Assembly (NCBI GenBank): GCA_902627735.1
Contig: CACOKI010000004.1
Coordinates: 1-64,000 of the forward strand
Length of the DNA stretch: 64,000 nt
Direction: 5' to 3'
Origin: an uncultured Pelagibacteraceae bacterium
GTDB taxonomy: Bacteria; Pseudomonadota; Alphaproteobacteria; Pelagibacterales; Pelagibacteraceae
In this document: positions 1 to 10,253 of the stretch, piece by piece
How positions within the stretch are numbered: position 1 is the stretch's first letter
Layout of the letters: every line of letters starts with the position of its first letter
Notes under the pieces: generated by a model
The model's input: only the letters and a program-made list of their open reading frames with translations
What the model was told of the DNA's origin: nothing
The model's database searches: none
Program-made: the position numbers and the translations under genes

Positions 1-313
1 GATGTTTTCAAAGATTAATTTTGATTTTAATGAAATTAATAAATATTTTTTAACGATTTTGATTTTTATTATATCATTATTTGTATTGACGACTTTGCTT
101 AGTATTAGTGGAATGAATTTTGAAATCTCTTTTAAACTATCAATATTAACCTTAATGAATACAGTGAACTCATCTATTTATGGTCTTCCAGATTTAGATT
201 TTAATAATTTTCATTTATTTACTAAATATATTCTCATTCTTTTTATGATAATCGGTAGAATTGAATTGTTAACAATTTTGCTTCTTATAAGAAAATTTCT
301 TTTTAAAAATTAG
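1..313 (+). CDS. trkH: TrkH-type potassium uptake protein, C-terminal fragment (cut by window start)
   Basis: Only the last ~103 residues are inside the window; the frame is open to the left edge, so the first ATG at position 2 is probably internal. The fragment has two hydrophobic segments and ends with a G-R-I-E-L-L-T-I-L-L run. That matches the G-R-L-E-hydrophobic end of the last membrane helix of TrkH/KtrB-type potassium-translocating subunits. TrkH forms the ion-conducting pore in the inner membrane and works with a cytosolic TrkA subunit, which is not visible here. The gene stops 33 nt before tRNA-Arg on the same strand. Assignment rests on this short C-terminal signature only. Confidence 0.6.
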   Translation, partial: MFSKINFDFNEINKYFLTILIFIISLFVLTTLLSISGMNFEISFKLSILTLMNTVNSSIYGLPDLDFNNFHLFTKYILILFMIIGRIELLTILLLIRKFLFKN

Positions 314-346
314 TTTAATATTGTATATGTATACTTTGTATAAAAT

Positions 347-423
347 GCGCCCTTAGCTCAGCTGGATAGAGCATCGGTTTTCTAAACCGAGGGTCGTAGG
401 TTCGAATCCTTCAGGGCGCGCCA
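347..423 (+). tRNA. tRNA-Arg (anticodon TCT)
   Basis: Full cloverleaf: acceptor GCGCCCT pairs with AGGGCGC, D-arm GCTC/GAGC, anticodon stem TCGGT/ACCGA around loop TTTCTAA (anticodon TCT), T-arm containing GGTTCGAATCC, discriminator G and an encoded CCA. It reads AGA codons, the dominant arginine codon in these AT-rich genes. Confidence 0.97.
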
Positions 424-542
424 TTATTGACCTATTTCATAATATTTTTACTAAGATTTTACTTGACTAGAATCTATAAAATTTGATTTTCCTTTTAAAT
501 TTATCTTGAAGAGATTTTTTTATCATGATTAAATTATGGATA

Positions 543-579
543 TTCAAAACAATGTTTTGAATTATTTGTTAACAAATAA
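543..579 (+). promoter_or_regulatory. Two adjacent palindromes in the aapJ leader
   Basis: Two exact inverted repeats lie side by side just upstream of the aapJ ribosome-binding site (AGAAGGAAG, 588-596). The first, at 543-561, is TTCAAAAC-AAT-GTTTTGAA. The second, at 562-579, is the 18-bp perfect palindrome TTATTTGTTAACAAATAA. A possible promoter with -35 TTGAAG (506-511) and -10 TTAAAT (529-534) lies just upstream and would put both repeats in or next to the transcript start. They could be operator half-sites or leader hairpins; the sequence cannot say which. Confidence 0.45.
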
Positions 580-600
580 AAAATAACAGAAGGAAGAATA

Positions 601-1641
601 ATGTTTAAATACTTAAAACAATTAACTTCTTTAGTTGCTATGGTAGCTGTGTTGTTTACTTTTACAACAGAGTCTATGGCTGCTAAAAAATCAAAAACAC
701 TTAAAAACACTCAAAAAAAGGGTTTTGTAAGATGTGGAGTATCTCAAGGTCTTCCAGGATTTTCTAATGCTGATGCTGCAGGAAATTGGACTGGTGTTGA
801 CGTTGATGTATGTAGAGCAGTAGCTGCTGCGGTACTAGGTGATGCAAACAAAGTTAAGTTTACACCACTAAGTGCTAAAGAAAGATTTACAGCTTTAACA
901 TCTGGTGAGATTGATATCTTATCAAGAAACACAACTTGGACTCTTTCTAGAGATGCTGATATTGGACTTACTTTCGTTGGAGTAAACTTCTACGATGGTC
1001 AAGGTTTCATGGTTAGAAAAAGTTCAGGTATCACTTCAGTAAATCAATTCAAAAATGGTATCTCAGCTTGTACAAACATTGGTACAACAACTGAGTTAAA
1101 TATGAGAGACTTCTTTAATTCTAGAGGAATTTCTTATGAGCCAGTTGCTTTTGAAAAAGCAGACGAAGTTGTTGCTGCTTATGATTCAGGAAGATGTGAT
1201 ACATATACAACTGACAAATCTGGTTTAGCTGCTCAAAGAACTAAAATGAGCAACCCAGATGAGCACATTGTATTACCTGAAACAATTTCTAAAGAGCCAT
1301 TAGGTCCAGTTGTAAGACAAGGTGATTCAGTATGGGAAGATATCGTAAGATGGTCTTTAAATGCTATGATTGAAGCAGAAGAATATGGAATCACTTCTTC
1401 AAATGCAGACTCAATGAAAACTTCAGATAATCCAGCGATCAAAAGATTAGTTGGAGCTGAAGGTGAATTAGGAGCTGCTTTTGGTCTTGATAACGAGTGG
1501 AGCTTAAGAATTATCAAGCAAGTTGGTAACTACGGTGAAAGTTATAAAAGAAATATAGCTGACACTGGTATTTTACCAGACAGAGGTCCAAACCAATTAT
1601 GGACAAAAGGCGGAATACTTTACGTTCCACCTGCAAGATAA
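601..1641 (+). CDS. aapJ: General L-amino-acid ABC transporter, periplasmic binding protein
   Basis: A 346-residue class-3 solute-binding protein. It captures amino acids in the periplasm and delivers them to the AapQ/AapM permease encoded next. The N-terminus is a signal peptide: lysines, a hydrophobic stretch at about residues 9-23, and a likely cleavage at the S-M-A-A of residues 25-28. The mature protein opens with a G-F-V-R-C-G-V-S-Q-G-L-P-G-F-S block and has a V-D-V-D-V-C-R-A block, both typical of AapJ/BztA. The strong Shine-Dalgarno sequence AGAAGGAAG is unusual among its neighbours and fits high expression. A terminator hairpin follows, separating it from the membrane genes. The fold is certain; exact substrates are inferred from the family (general or acidic/polar amino acids). 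Confidence 0.92.
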   Translation: MFKYLKQLTSLVAMVAVLFTFTTESMAAKKSKTLKNTQKKGFVRCGVSQGLPGFSNADAAGNWTGVDVDVCRAVAAAVLGDANKVKFTPLSAKERFTALTSGEIDILSRNTTWTLSRDADIGLTFVGVNFYDGQGFMVRKSSGITSVNQFKNGISACTNIGTTTELNMRDFFNSRGISYEPVAFEKADEVVAAYDSGRCDTYTTDKSGLAAQRTKMSNPDEHIVLPETISKEPLGPVVRQGDSVWEDIVRWSLNAMIEAEEYGITSSNADSMKTSDNPAIKRLVGAEGELGAAFGLDNEWSLRIIKQVGNYGESYKRNIADTGILPDRGPNQLWTKGGILYVPPAR

Positions 1642-1660
1642 TTGTAGTTTAAAACAATTT

Positions 1661-1692
1661 AAAAGGGCTAGATTTTTCTAGCCCTTTTTTTT
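1661..1692 (+). terminator. Intrinsic terminator/attenuator between aapJ and aapQ
   Basis: A perfect 12-bp stem, AAAAGGGCTAGA (1661-1672) with TCTAGCCCTTTT (1677-1688), around a TTTT loop and followed by a run of T. It sits 19 nt after the aapJ stop and 23 nt before aapQ. Partial termination here would give more binding protein than permease, the usual stoichiometry of ABC importers. It could also protect the aapJ message 3' end. Confidence 0.88.
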
Positions 1693-1715
1693 ATAAACTC
1701 ATATATTATCTCATC

Positions 1716-2867
1716 GTGAATTTTAAATTAAAAGACTTAGGCCCCCAACTAATTACAGTCATTGCTGTAGTTCTTATTTTTGGTTTTTTTACATATAACG
1801 CACAAATCAATATGGAAAATAGAGGTATTGATTTTGGTTACGGTTTTTTATCTCAAGAATCATCTTTTGACGTTCAGTTTTCTTTAATTGAATATGATGG
1901 TTCTCATTCATATTTTAGAGCTTATTTAGTTGGTTTGCTAAATACGATACTTGTTTCAGTAATTGGAATTATTATAGCAACAATAATAGGAGTTATTGTT
2001 GGAGTAGCAAGATTATCTCCAAATTATTTAATTAATAGGTTCGCAGCTTATTATGTAGAATTTTTCAGAAATATACCTCTTCTTTTACAGATATTTTTTT
2101 GGTATTTTGCAGCGTTAAGGGCGCTACCACTTCCTCAAGATGCTGAAGCAATTTTTGGTGTATTTTTTTTAACGATTAAAGGACTTTATGTTCCTGCTTT
2201 TTTATGGGAAAACTTTAATATTTTCCTTTACTCAATTATTGCTGCAATAATTGCAATTATTGTAATAAAGATACAAGCAAAAAAATTACAAGAAACTCAA
2301 GGTAAACAAATACCTGTTTTTCTTATTTCAATAGGATTAATTTTTATTTTACCTCTTTTAAGTTTTTTAATTGGAGGTGTAAATTTATCATTCGAAATTC
2401 CTAAATTAAAACAATTAGCAGCCACTTCATTTGTTTATGATGGTGGTTTAAGTTTACCTCCAGAATTGATTGCATTAACTTTATCTCTATCTCTATATAC
2501 CGCTACATTTATAGCAGAGTGTGTCAGAGCAGGTATTCAAGGAGTAAGTAAAGGTCAAAAAGAAGCTGCAGCATCTATTGGTTTAACACCTAATCAAGTT
2601 TTAAAACTTGTAATAATGCCTCAAGCTTTAAGAATTATAATTCCACCAACAACTAATCAATATTTAAATTTAACAAAAAATTCGTCTTTAGCTGCTGCTA
2701 TAGCATATCCAGATTTAGTTTTAGTTTTTGCTGGTACAGCTTTAATGCAAACCGGTAAAGCTATCGAGATTGTTTCAATTACAATGTTTACATATTTAAG
2801 TTTAAGTATTTCAATTTCAATTTTAATGAACTGGTACAACAAGAAAATTGCTATACAGGAAAAATAA
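1716..2867 (+). CDS. aapQ: General L-amino-acid ABC transporter, permease subunit AapQ
   Basis: A 383-residue inner-membrane permease of the His/Glu/Gln/Arg type that forms the channel heterodimer with AapM. It starts with GTG at 1716, at the conserved N-F-K-L-K-D opening; no clear ribosome-binding site is seen. It is hydrophobic throughout, with the N-terminal extension and central insertion that make AapQ/BztB longer than ordinary 220-residue permeases. The cytoplasmic coupling loop is clear near residues 284-310 (E-A-A-A-S-I-G-L then M-P-Q-A-L-R-I-I-I-P). Its last base is the first base of the aapM start codon (TAATG), implying translational coupling. Confidence 0.9.
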   Translation: MNFKLKDLGPQLITVIAVVLIFGFFTYNAQINMENRGIDFGYGFLSQESSFDVQFSLIEYDGSHSYFRAYLVGLLNTILVSVIGIIIATIIGVIVGVARLSPNYLINRFAAYYVEFFRNIPLLLQIFFWYFAALRALPLPQDAEAIFGVFFLTIKGLYVPAFLWENFNIFLYSIIAAIIAIIVIKIQAKKLQETQGKQIPVFLISIGLIFILPLLSFLIGGVNLSFEIPKLKQLAATSFVYDGGLSLPPELIALTLSLSLYTATFIAECVRAGIQGVSKGQKEAAASIGLTPNQVLKLVIMPQALRIIIPPTTNQYLNLTKNSSLAAAIAYPDLVLVFAGTALMQTGKAIEIVSITMFTYLSLSISISILMNWYNKKIAIQEK

Positions 2868-4309
2868 TGAACAATATTAATTTTTTAAAACCAGATAAAT
2901 CAAATCTAAATACTTTTTTGTACACAGGTTCTTTTTTATTTTTTATTAGCGTTTTAGATGTATTTTTAAATTCTTTTTTTAAGTTTAATTTCGTTGGTTT
3001 TTTACCTAATTTTTTAAGTTTTTTTATGCCCTTAATATTAGGTTTTATAGGGCTTCATTTTATAAGAATTGAATACAGTGGAATTAAACAATTAGACTTA
3101 ATTAATAAACATATCAATACTAACAATTTCAATGCAATATTGTCTTTATTAATAATTTTCATAATAATTAAATCAATACCACCAATATTAAGCTGGTTTT
3201 TCATTGATGCTAGCTTTGCTGGTGACAGTAAAGATGTATGTACAGGATCAGGTGCTTGCTGGACTTATATAAAAGTTTGGATGAGAAGATTTATGTATGG
3301 AATGTATCCAAATGCAGAACAGTGGAGAATAAATCTTTCATTTATAGCATTAGCTTTGCTGGGATCAGTTGGATATTTTGCTACTAATAGATTTAAGAAA
3401 TACTTAACACTTTATTACGTTGTAATTTATCCTTTAATCGCATTTTTATTTATATTTTTCTTTATTTCAGGTGGTCCTGTCTTTTTTGATTTTTCTTATG
3501 GAATAATAGCTGCAATTTTATCTATCATTGTTGGTTTTTTTATTCCTAGTAAATTCAAATTTTATTATTTTTTAATAGTTCCATTTGCTCTTTATATTTT
3601 GCTGAAATACTTTCTTTTTTTTGAGGAATATATTGAATTAGGAAAGTTAGAAGGTTTAAATTGGGTTGAAACTGGTGCTTGGGGAGGTTTATCACTTACT
3701 TTTATAATATCTTTTTTTTGTTTGATATTCTGTTTTCCTATAGGAATGGCTTTTGCATTAGGTAGAAGATCAAGTTTCCCATTAATAAGATATATATCAA
3801 TTGGTTTTATTGAATTTTGGAGAGGTGTTCCACTGATAACAGTTTTATTTATGTCTGCAGTAATGTTTCCAATGTTTTTACCAGCAGATTTTTTTATAGA
3901 TAAATTAGTTAGATGCATAATTGCTATATCTTTATTTGAAGCAGCATATGTAGCTGAAGTAATAAGAGGTGGATTACAGGCTCTTCCTAGAGGACAGTAT
4001 GAAGCTGCAAAATCATTAGGTATGGGTTATTGGAAAATGCATATTTTTGTAATTTTACCTCAAGCTTTAAAATTAGTTATTCCAGGAATAGCTAATACTT
4101 TCTTGGCATTGGTAAAAGATACTCCATTAATTTTTGTTGTTGGATTATTAGAAATAGTTGGAATGTTAAATTTAGCTAAAACTAACCCAGAATGGCTAGG
4201 ATTTGCTATGGAAGGATACGTTTTCGCTGCAATAATTTTCTGGATTATTTGTTATGCAATGAGTAAATATAGTTATAATCTAGAACAAAAATATAAAACT
4301 GATAGATAA
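2867..4309 (+). CDS. aapM: General L-amino-acid ABC transporter, permease subunit AapM
   Basis: A 480-residue membrane protein, the second channel subunit. About 240 N-terminal residues form extra membrane helices, including a periplasmic-looking patch with two cysteines (V-C-T-G-S-G-A-C-W). They precede a standard permease domain with the coupling loop Y-E-A-A-K-S-L-G-M and [10 protein letters not shown] near residues 370-400. Family AapM/BztC proteins are about 400-430 residues, so this one is on the long side. It overlaps aapQ by one base, and aapP begins 5 nt after its stop, so aapQMP is one translation unit. Confidence 0.9.
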   Translation: MNNINFLKPDKSNLNTFLYTGSFLFFISVLDVFLNSFFKFNFVGFLPNFLSFFMPLILGFIGLHFIRIEYSGIKQLDLINKHINTNNFNAILSLLIIFIIIKSIPPILSWFFIDASFAGDSKDVCTGSGACWTYIKVWMRRFMYGMYPNAEQWRINLSFIALALLGSVGYFATNRFKKYLTLYYVVIYPLIAFLFIFFFISGGPVFFDFSYGIIAAILSIIVGFFIPSKFKFYYFLIVPFALYILLKYFLFFEEYIELGKLEGLNWVETGAWGGLSLTFIISFFCLIFCFPIGMAFALGRRSSFPLIRYISIGFIEFWRGVPLITVLFMSAVMFPMFLPADFFIDKLVRCIIAISLFEAAYVAEVIRGGLQALPRGQYEAAKSLGMGYWKMHIFVILPQALKLVIPGIANTFLALVKDTPLIFVVGLLEIVGMLNLAKTNPEWLGFAMEGYVFAAIIFWIICYAMSKYSYNLEQKYKTDR

Positions 4310-4314
4310 AAAAT

Positions 4315-5049
4315 ATGTCTGATAGCATAATCCAAATAAGCAATATGAATAAATGGTTTGGAGATTTCCAAGTTTTAAAAGGAATTAATTTAGAAGTAAA
4401 ACCAAAACAAAAAATTGTAGTATGTGGTCCATCAGGTTCAGGTAAATCAACCTTAATAAGATGTATTAACAGATTAGAAGAACATCAAGAAGGAAATATA
4501 GTTGTAGATGGTACAGAATTAACAGAGGATACAAAAAATATAGAACAGATAAGAGCTGAAGTTGGAATGGTATTTCAACAATTTAATTTATTCCCACATT
4601 TATCTATTTTAGATAATTGCACACTTGCTCCAATATGGGTAAAGAAAATGCCTAAAAAAGAATCAGAAGAATTAGCTTTAAAACATTTAGAAAGAGTACA
4701 AATACTTGATCAAGCACAAAAATATCCTGGTCAATTATCAGGTGGACAACAACAAAGAGCAGCAATAGCAAGAGCTTTATGTATGGAGCCAAAAATAATG
4801 CTTTTTGATGAACCAACTTCAGCCTTAGACCCAGAAATGATTAAAGAAGTTCTTGATGTAATGGTAAATTTAGCAAAACAAGGTATGACTATGATTGTTG
4901 TTACACATGAAATGGGGTTTGCTAAAGAAGTTGCTGATCAAATGATATTTATGGATGAAGGAATGATAGTGGAAAAAGCAGATACAAAGGAATTTTTTGC
5001 CAATCCAAAGAGTGATAGAACCAAACTTTTCTTGAGCCAGATACTATAG
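4315..5049 (+). CDS. aapP: General L-amino-acid ABC transporter, ATP-binding subunit
   Basis: A 244-residue ATPase that powers the AapQM channel from the cytoplasmic face. All ABC motifs are intact: Walker [10 protein letters not shown] at 38-46, Q-loop F-Q-Q-F, signature L-S-G-G-Q-Q-Q-R at 141-148, Walker B I-M-L-F-D-E-P with catalytic E166, D-loop S-A-L-D, and switch histidine in V-V-T-H-E-M. The length is normal for GlnQ/AapP proteins. It is the last gene of the aap operon; only an A/T-only weak hairpin follows, so no convincing terminator is seen. Confidence 0.94.
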   Translation: MSDSIIQISNMNKWFGDFQVLKGINLEVKPKQKIVVCGPSGSGKSTLIRCINRLEEHQEGNIVVDGTELTEDTKNIEQIRAEVGMVFQQFNLFPHLSILDNCTLAPIWVKKMPKKESEELALKHLERVQILDQAQKYPGQLSGGQQQRAAIARALCMEPKIMLFDEPTSALDPEMIKEVLDVMVNLAKQGMTMIVVTHEMGFAKEVADQMIFMDEGMIVEKADTKEFFANPKSDRTKLFLSQIL

Positions 5050-5211
5050 ACAGTACCAATTTCAAGCTTTTTTTCTTTAAAAAAGGGACAAGTATTTCTT
5101 GACACAATTATCAGGTATTAGGGTTTTCCAGAGAAAATAAAAAAATTTATAGTTGCAGTAGGTATTAAAACCTAGTTCAATAAGTTTTTTAAAAAATTAA
5201 GAGGGGTCTTA

Positions 5212-5583
5212 ATGGAAGATAATTTTAATAAGCATTTAGGCAATAAGCTTAAGCTTAGAAGGTTAGCGTTAGGTTTAACGCAAACCAAAGTGGCAAAGGC
5301 AATCAACGTAACATTTCAACAAATTCAAAAATATGAAAAAGGTACTAATGGAGTTAGTTCAATAAGATTATTGCAACTTTCTAACTATTTAAAAGTACCA
5401 ATAAACTATTTTTTTGAGGATTTTTCTGAATATTTAATAAATATTGAAAAATCTAAGGAAGGCCATATGAATGTAAATTATAATTTTTTGGTAAAGCTAT
5501 ATTCAGAATTGAATGCTGATCAAAAATTAAAATTTAACAAATCATTACAGGTATCTAGTAACAATATATCTAAAGTTGGTTAA
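5212..5583 (+). CDS. XRE-family helix-turn-helix regulator
   Basis: A 123-residue DNA-binding protein. Residues about 9-64 form a HTH_3/Cro-C1 domain (L-R-R-L-A-L-G-L-T-Q-T-K-V-A, then the recognition region V-T-F-Q-Q-I-Q-K-Y-E-K-G-T-N-G-V), followed by V-P-I-N-Y-F-F-E-D. This layout matches a family widespread in alphaproteobacteria that includes PraR of rhizobia; the targets here are unknown. The C-terminal 50 residues are polar and unassigned. A good ribosome-binding site (GAGGGG) precedes the ATG. The 162-nt leader has a short inverted repeat (TAGGT at 5159-5163, ACCTA at 5170-5174) that could be an autoregulatory site. It converges on tRNA-Asn with a 4-nt gap. Confidence 0.85.
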   Translation: MEDNFNKHLGNKLKLRRLALGLTQTKVAKAINVTFQQIQKYEKGTNGVSSIRLLQLSNYLKVPINYFFEDFSEYLINIEKSKEGHMNVNYNFLVKLYSELNADQKLKFNKSLQVSSNNISKVG

Positions 5584-5587
5584 TTTT

Positions 5588-5663
5588 TGGCTCCTCGGGC
5601 AGGACTCGAACCTGCGACCAATTGATTAACAGTCAACTGCTCTACCAACTGAGCTACCGAGGA
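5588..5663 (-). tRNA. tRNA-Asn (anticodon GTT)
   Basis: On the minus strand, acceptor TCCTCGG pairs with CCGAGGA, with D-arm GCTC/GAGC, anticodon stem GTTGA/TCAAT with loop CTGTTAA (anticodon GTT), T-loop GGTTCGAGTCC, discriminator G and encoded CCA. A GUN anticodon makes it a queuosine substrate of the Tgt encoded at 37.2 kb. Confidence 0.97.
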
Positions 5664-5713
5664 ATTTAAAAAGCTCAACTTACTTTTTTTTCTCACTAAA
5701 ACAAGATTTTTTT

Positions 5714-5787
5714 TGGAGGCAACGCCCGGAATCGAACCGGGATACAAGGATTTGCAATCCTCTGCGTAACCATTCCGCCACGTTGCC
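5714..5787 (-). tRNA. tRNA-Cys (anticodon GCA)
   Basis: On the minus strand, acceptor GGCAACG pairs with CGTTGCC, anticodon loop TTGCAAA (anticodon GCA), T-loop GGTTCGATTCC, discriminator T (U73, the cysteine identity base) and encoded CCA. It lies 50 nt upstream of tRNA-Asn in the same orientation, probably in one transcript. Confidence 0.97.
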
Positions 5788-5907
5788 GTATGTTTTAGAT
5801 GATAGCTACAAGGGTTTTATATAAAATATTTGCAATTAGTCTATTAAATAACGCCCCAATTTGATTATTGTTAATTTAGATTATTAAATTATAAACTAAT
5901 TACACCC

Positions 5908-8535
5908 ATGATAAGCGATAAATATATACATTCTAAAGTTGAAGATAAAATTTATGCTTATTGGGAGAAAAATAAATTATTTAAACCTCAAAAAAATTCA
6001 AAAAAATTTTCTATCGTAATACCCCCACCAAATGTAACTGGAAGTTTACATATGGGGCATGCCTTAAATAATTCAATTCAAGATTTATTAATTAGATATT
6101 ACAGAATGAATAATTATGAAACTTTATGGCAGCCAGGTACAGATCATGCAGGTATAGCGACCCAAGCACTTGTTGAAAAAAAGCTTGAAAAAGAAAATTT
6201 AGATAAAAATACATTAGGACGAAAAAAGTTCATTGAAAAAGTATGGGAATGGAAAAATCAATATGGTGATATAATTATTAATCAATTAAAAAAACTTGGT
6301 TGTTCCTGCGATTGGTCACGAAATGCATTTACTATGGATGAAAATTTATCCAAATCTGTAATCAAAGTTTTTGTCGAATTGCATAAAAAAAAGTTAATTT
6401 ACAAAGCCGAAAAACTAGTAAATTGGGACACAGTTCTAAAAACAGCTATTTCAGATTTGGAAGTTGATCAAAGAGAAATGAATTCTAAGATTTATTATAT
6501 TAGATATCCGATTGAAAATTCTTCAGAATTTATAACTATTGCGACAACTAGACCAGAAACAATGCTCGGAGATACTGCGATCGCAGTCAATCCAAAAGAT
6601 AAAAGATACAAAAAGTATGTTGGTAAAACTGTCACAATACCAATTGTAGGTAGAAAGATTAAAATTATTAAGGATAATTATGCAGATCCAGAACAAGGCA
6701 CAGGAGCATTAAAGATTACCCCTGCGCATGATTTTAATGATTACGATGTAGGTCAAAGAAATAAACTTGAAATCATAAATGTTTTCACAGAAGAAGGAAA
6801 AATTAACAATAACGCTCCTCATGATTATATAGGTTTAGATAGATTTGATGCACGTAAAAAATTATTGAATGAACTTAAAGAAAAAGATTTTTTTGTTAAA
6901 GAGGAAAATATAAAAAATAAAGTTCCCTACGGTGATAGATCTAATTCTGTTATAGAACCTTTTTTAACTGAACAATGGTTTGTTGATGCAAAAAAATTAG
7001 CTGTAAAAGCAAAAAAAATAGTTAAGTCTAAAAAAACAAATTTTTTTCCCGCTAATTGGTCTAAGACTTATTTTCAATGGATGAACAATATAGAACCATG
7101 GTGTATCTCAAGACAATTATGGTGGGGACATCAAATACCAGCCTGGTATGGACCAGATAAAAAAATATTTGTTGCAGTAAATGAAAATGAAGCAAGCAAA
7201 CAAGCTAAAAAACATTATAAAAAAATTGTTAAATTAACTAGAGATCCTGATGTTTTAGATACCTGGTTTTCATCTGGTTTATGGCCATTTGCAACATTGG
7301 GTTGGCCTGATAAAAAAGACTTCGTAAAAAAATTTTATCCTACAACAGTTTTAGTTACAGGTTTTGATATTATCTTTTTTTGGGTTGCTAGAATGATGAT
7401 GTTTGGAATGGAATTTTTGAATAAAGAACCTTTCAAAGATATTTATGTACATGCTTTGGTTAGAGATGAAAAAGGACAAAAAATGTCCAAGTCAAAAGGG
7501 AACGTTATTGACCCGTTAGATCTAATTGAAAAATATAGTGCAGATGCACTAAGATTTACTTTACTTTCAATGGCCTCTCCAGGAACAGATGTTAAGCTTT
7601 CTGAAGAAAGAGTTAAAGGATATAGAAATTTTTTAAATAAATTATGGAATGCTAATAACTTCTTAATAACAAATAAATGTGATTTTAAAAAAACAGATAA
7701 GGTTCCAAAAGCAAAGTTAAATATAAATAAATGGATATACTCTGAATTACTGGATATTAAGAATAAAATTCAAAAAAATATTGAAGATTATAGATTTGAT
7801 GAGGCCGCTAAGAATGCCTACCAATTTGCTTGGCACTCATATTGTGATTGGTATATCGAGCTTTCTAAAACAATACTTTATTCTGATGATAAAAAAGCTC
7901 AAAAAGAAGTAAAAGAAGTATCAGCTTACATTTTCAAACAAATATTAATATTGCTTCATCCGTTTATTCCTTTTGTAACTGAGGAGATATGGCTGAAAAA
8001 CAAGTTTGATAAATCTAATAAGAATTTTTTAATGTATAAAAATTGGCCTTCAGGAAAAGTCAAAAAAAATCAATCTCAAAAAGATGTAGAAAAGATTATA
8101 AATATAATTTCAGAATTGAGGTCATTTAAAAATGAATTGAATGTAAGTCCGGGCTCATATGTTGACGTATCAATTAATAAAGTGGCAAAAAAAAATAAGT
8201 CCTTAATGAATAATAATGAGATTGTCCTCAAAAGATTAGGACGTATAAATAATTTTTTTGATATAGATCAAGATAAGCCTTCTGCTACATTGGTAATTTC
8301 AGGTGATATTTTTAAAGTATATTTTGATGAAAATGTTGATCTAAATCTGATAAAAGAAAATTTACAAAAAAGACAGAGTAAATATCAACAAGAATTAGAC
8401 AAGATTTCACAACGATTATCTAATAAAGGATTTGTAGATAGGGCACCAAAAAATATTGTTGAACAAGAAAAAACTAACTATAGTAACTTAAAAGATGATA
8501 TCAAAAAAATATCTTTAACAATTGAAAATTTATAA
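5908..8535 (+). CDS. valS: Valyl-tRNA synthetase
   Basis: An 875-residue class I aminoacyl-tRNA synthetase that charges tRNA-Val. The N-terminal [13 protein letters not shown] carries the HIGH motif (48-51). The editing (CP1) domain contains [17 protein letters not shown] is at 525-529, followed by an anticodon-binding domain and the C-terminal coiled-coil arm usual in ValRS. The length is that of the compact alphaproteobacterial form. The start is followed by the conserved Y-W-E-K block near residue 18. It is translationally coupled to ilvD by a TAATG overlap, tying valine biosynthesis to valine charging. Confidence 0.96.
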   Translation: MISDKYIHSKVEDKIYAYWEKNKLFKPQKNSKKFSIVIPPPNVTGSLHMGHALNNSIQDLLIRYYRMNNYETLWQPGTDHAGIATQALVEKKLEKENLDKNTLGRKKFIEKVWEWKNQYGDIIINQLKKLGCSCDWSRNAFTMDENLSKSVIKVFVELHKKKLIYKAEKLVNWDTVLKTAISDLEVDQREMNSKIYYIRYPIENSSEFITIATTRPETMLGDTAIAVNPKDKRYKKYVGKTVTIPIVGRKIKIIKDNYADPEQGTGALKITPAHDFNDYDVGQRNKLEIINVFTEEGKINNNAPHDYIGLDRFDARKKLLNELKEKDFFVKEENIKNKVPYGDRSNSVIEPFLTEQWFVDAKKLAVKAKKIVKSKKTNFFPANWSKTYFQWMNNIEPWCISRQLWWGHQIPAWYGPDKKIFVAVNENEASKQAKKHYKKIVKLTRDPDVLDTWFSSGLWPFATLGWPDKKDFVKKFYPTTVLVTGFDIIFFWVARMMMFGMEFLNKEPFKDIYVHALVRDEKGQKMSKSKGNVIDPLDLIEKYSADALRFTLLSMASPGTDVKLSEERVKGYRNFLNKLWNANNFLITNKCDFKKTDKVPKAKLNINKWIYSELLDIKNKIQKNIEDYRFDEAAKNAYQFAWHSYCDWYIELSKTILYSDDKKAQKEVKEVSAYIFKQILILLHPFIPFVTEEIWLKNKFDKSNKNFLMYKNWPSGKVKKNQSQKDVEKIINIISELRSFKNELNVSPGSYVDVSINKVAKKNKSLMNNNEIVLKRLGRINNFFDIDQDKPSATLVISGDIFKVYFDENVDLNLIKENLQKRQSKYQQELDKISQRLSNKGFVDRAPKNIVEQEKTNYSNLKDDIKKISLTIENL

Positions 8536-10253
8536 TGCGGAAGTTTAATAAAAAAAAATTACCAAGTAGACATACATCTTTAGGCCCTGATAGAGCACCT
8601 CATAGATCTTTTTATTATGCAATGGGTGAGACAGAAAAGGATGTCTCCAAACCATTTATAGGAGTTGTATCAACATGGAACGAAGCTGCTCCTTGTAATA
8701 TTGCTTTAATGAGACAAGCTCAATCGGTTAAAAAAGGTGTAAGGGCCTCTGGAGGAACACCAAGAGAATTTTGTACGATTACTGTAACTGATGGTATTGC
8801 AATGGGTCATGAGGGAATGAAATCTTCGTTAATCTCAAGAGAAGTAATAGCAGATAGTGCTGAATTGACTGTAAGAGGTCATTGTTACGATGCATTAGTA
8901 GGTATCGCAGGTTGTGATAAGTCTTTACCAGGTTTAATGATGTCAATGGTAAGATTAAACGTACCAAGTGTTTTTATTTATGGAGGATCAATACTTCCAG
9001 GTAAATACAAAGGTAAAGATGTAACAGTGGTAGATGTTTTTGAAGCTGTTGGAAAACATTCATCAGGTCAAATGTCAGCAAAAGAATTAAGAAAATTAGA
9101 ATTAGTTGCATGTCCAACTGCTGGAGCTTGTGGGGGACAATTTACTGCAAACACTATGGCCTGTGTATCAGAGGCAATTGGTTTAGCATTACCTTATTCA
9201 GCAGGAACTCCAGCTCCATATGAAGAAAGAGATAAATATGCAAAAGCAAGTGGAAGAATGGTAATGGAATTACTTGCTAAAAGAATTAAACCAAGAGATA
9301 TCGTTACAAGAAAAGCATTAGAAAATGCAGCAACTATTGTTGCAGCGACAGGTGGTTCTACAAATGCTGCTTTACATTTACCTGCAATTGCAAATGAAGC
9401 TGGAATTAAATTTGATTTAATGGATGTTGCAAAAATATTTAAGAAAACTCCTTATCTTGCAGATTTAAAACCAGGTGGAAAATATGTTGCAAAAGATATG
9501 TGGTTAGCAGGTGGTGTGCCAATGTTATTAAAAACTCTTTATGATGGTGGTTATATTCATGGTAACTGTATGACAGTAACAGGTAAAACAATGAAAGAAA
9601 ATTTAAAAGGAATTAAATTTAATCCAAAACAAAAAGTTTTAAGAGCTTACAACAGACCATTATCACCAGACGGAGGTGTTGTAGGATTAAAAGGTAATTT
9701 AGCTCCAGAAGGAGGAATTGTTAAAATCGCTGGACTTAAAAAATTACAATTTACTGGAAGAGCAAGATGTTTTGACAATGAAGAAAGTGCAATGAAAGCA
9801 GTTCAAAGTAGAAAATATAAAGATGGGGATGTAATTATTATTAGATATGAAGGACCTGTTGGTGGACCAGGTATGAGAGAAATGCTTTCAACAACGGGTG
9901 CAATTTATGGTCAAGGTAAAGGTGAGAAAGTTGCTTTAATAACTGACGGAAGATTTTCGGGTGCAACAAGGGGATTTTGTGTGGGTCACGTAGGCCCTGA
10001 GGCTGCTTTAGGTGGTCCTATCGCTCTTTTACGTAATGGAGATGTTATTGATATTGATGCTAAGAAAGGGACTATTAATGTTCGATTAACTAGAGCTCAA
10101 TTAGCTTCAAGAAAACGAAAGTGGAAGGCTAGAAAATCTGATTTTGGATCAGGAACACTTTGGAAATATGCACAAACAGTTGGACCGGCATATTTAGGAG
10201 CACCAACTCATCCTGGTAAGAAAAAAGAAGTTAAGGATTATTCAAAAATTTAA
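8535..10253 (+). CDS. ilvD: Dihydroxy-acid dehydratase
   Basis: A 572-residue IlvD/Edd-family enzyme. It dehydrates 2,3-dihydroxy-isovalerate and 2,3-dihydroxy-3-methylvalerate to the 2-keto acid precursors of valine and isoleucine. Iron-sulfur ligands are visible as C54 (A-A-P-C-N), C127 (G-C-D-K-S-L-P-G) and C199 ([11 protein letters not shown]). The [13 protein letters not shown] block and the shorter length resemble the [2Fe-2S] DHAD of cyanobacteria and mitochondria more than the 616-residue E. coli enzyme. Sugar-acid dehydratases of the same superfamily are the main alternative; the valS neighbour favours branched-chain synthesis. Overlaps valS by one base and manC by one base. Confidence 0.85.
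   Translation: MRKFNKKKLPSRHTSLGPDRAPHRSFYYAMGETEKDVSKPFIGVVSTWNEAAPCNIALMRQAQSVKKGVRASGGTPREFCTITVTDGIAMGHEGMKSSLISREVIADSAELTVRGHCYDALVGIAGCDKSLPGLMMSMVRLNVPSVFIYGGSILPGKYKGKDVTVVDVFEAVGKHSSGQMSAKELRKLELVACPTAGACGGQFTANTMACVSEAIGLALPYSAGTPAPYEERDKYAKASGRMVMELLAKRIKPRDIVTRKALENAATIVAATGGSTNAALHLPAIANEAGIKFDLMDVAKIFKKTPYLADLKPGGKYVAKDMWLAGGVPMLLKTLYDGGYIHGNCMTVTGKTMKENLKGIKFNPKQKVLRAYNRPLSPDGGVVGLKGNLAPEGGIVKIAGLKKLQFTGRARCFDNEESAMKAVQSRKYKDGDVIIIRYEGPVGGPGMREMLSTTGAIYGQGKGEKVALITDGRFSGATRGFCVGHVGPEAALGGPIALLRNGDVIDIDAKKGTINVRLTRAQLASRKRKWKARKSDFGSGTLWKYAQTVGPAYLGAPTHPGKKKEVKDYSKI

Noticed and set aside
5788..5907. Riboswitch or T-box in the valS leader
   Set aside because: No specifier stem, terminator or conserved aptamer pattern was seen in the 120-nt AT-rich gap.
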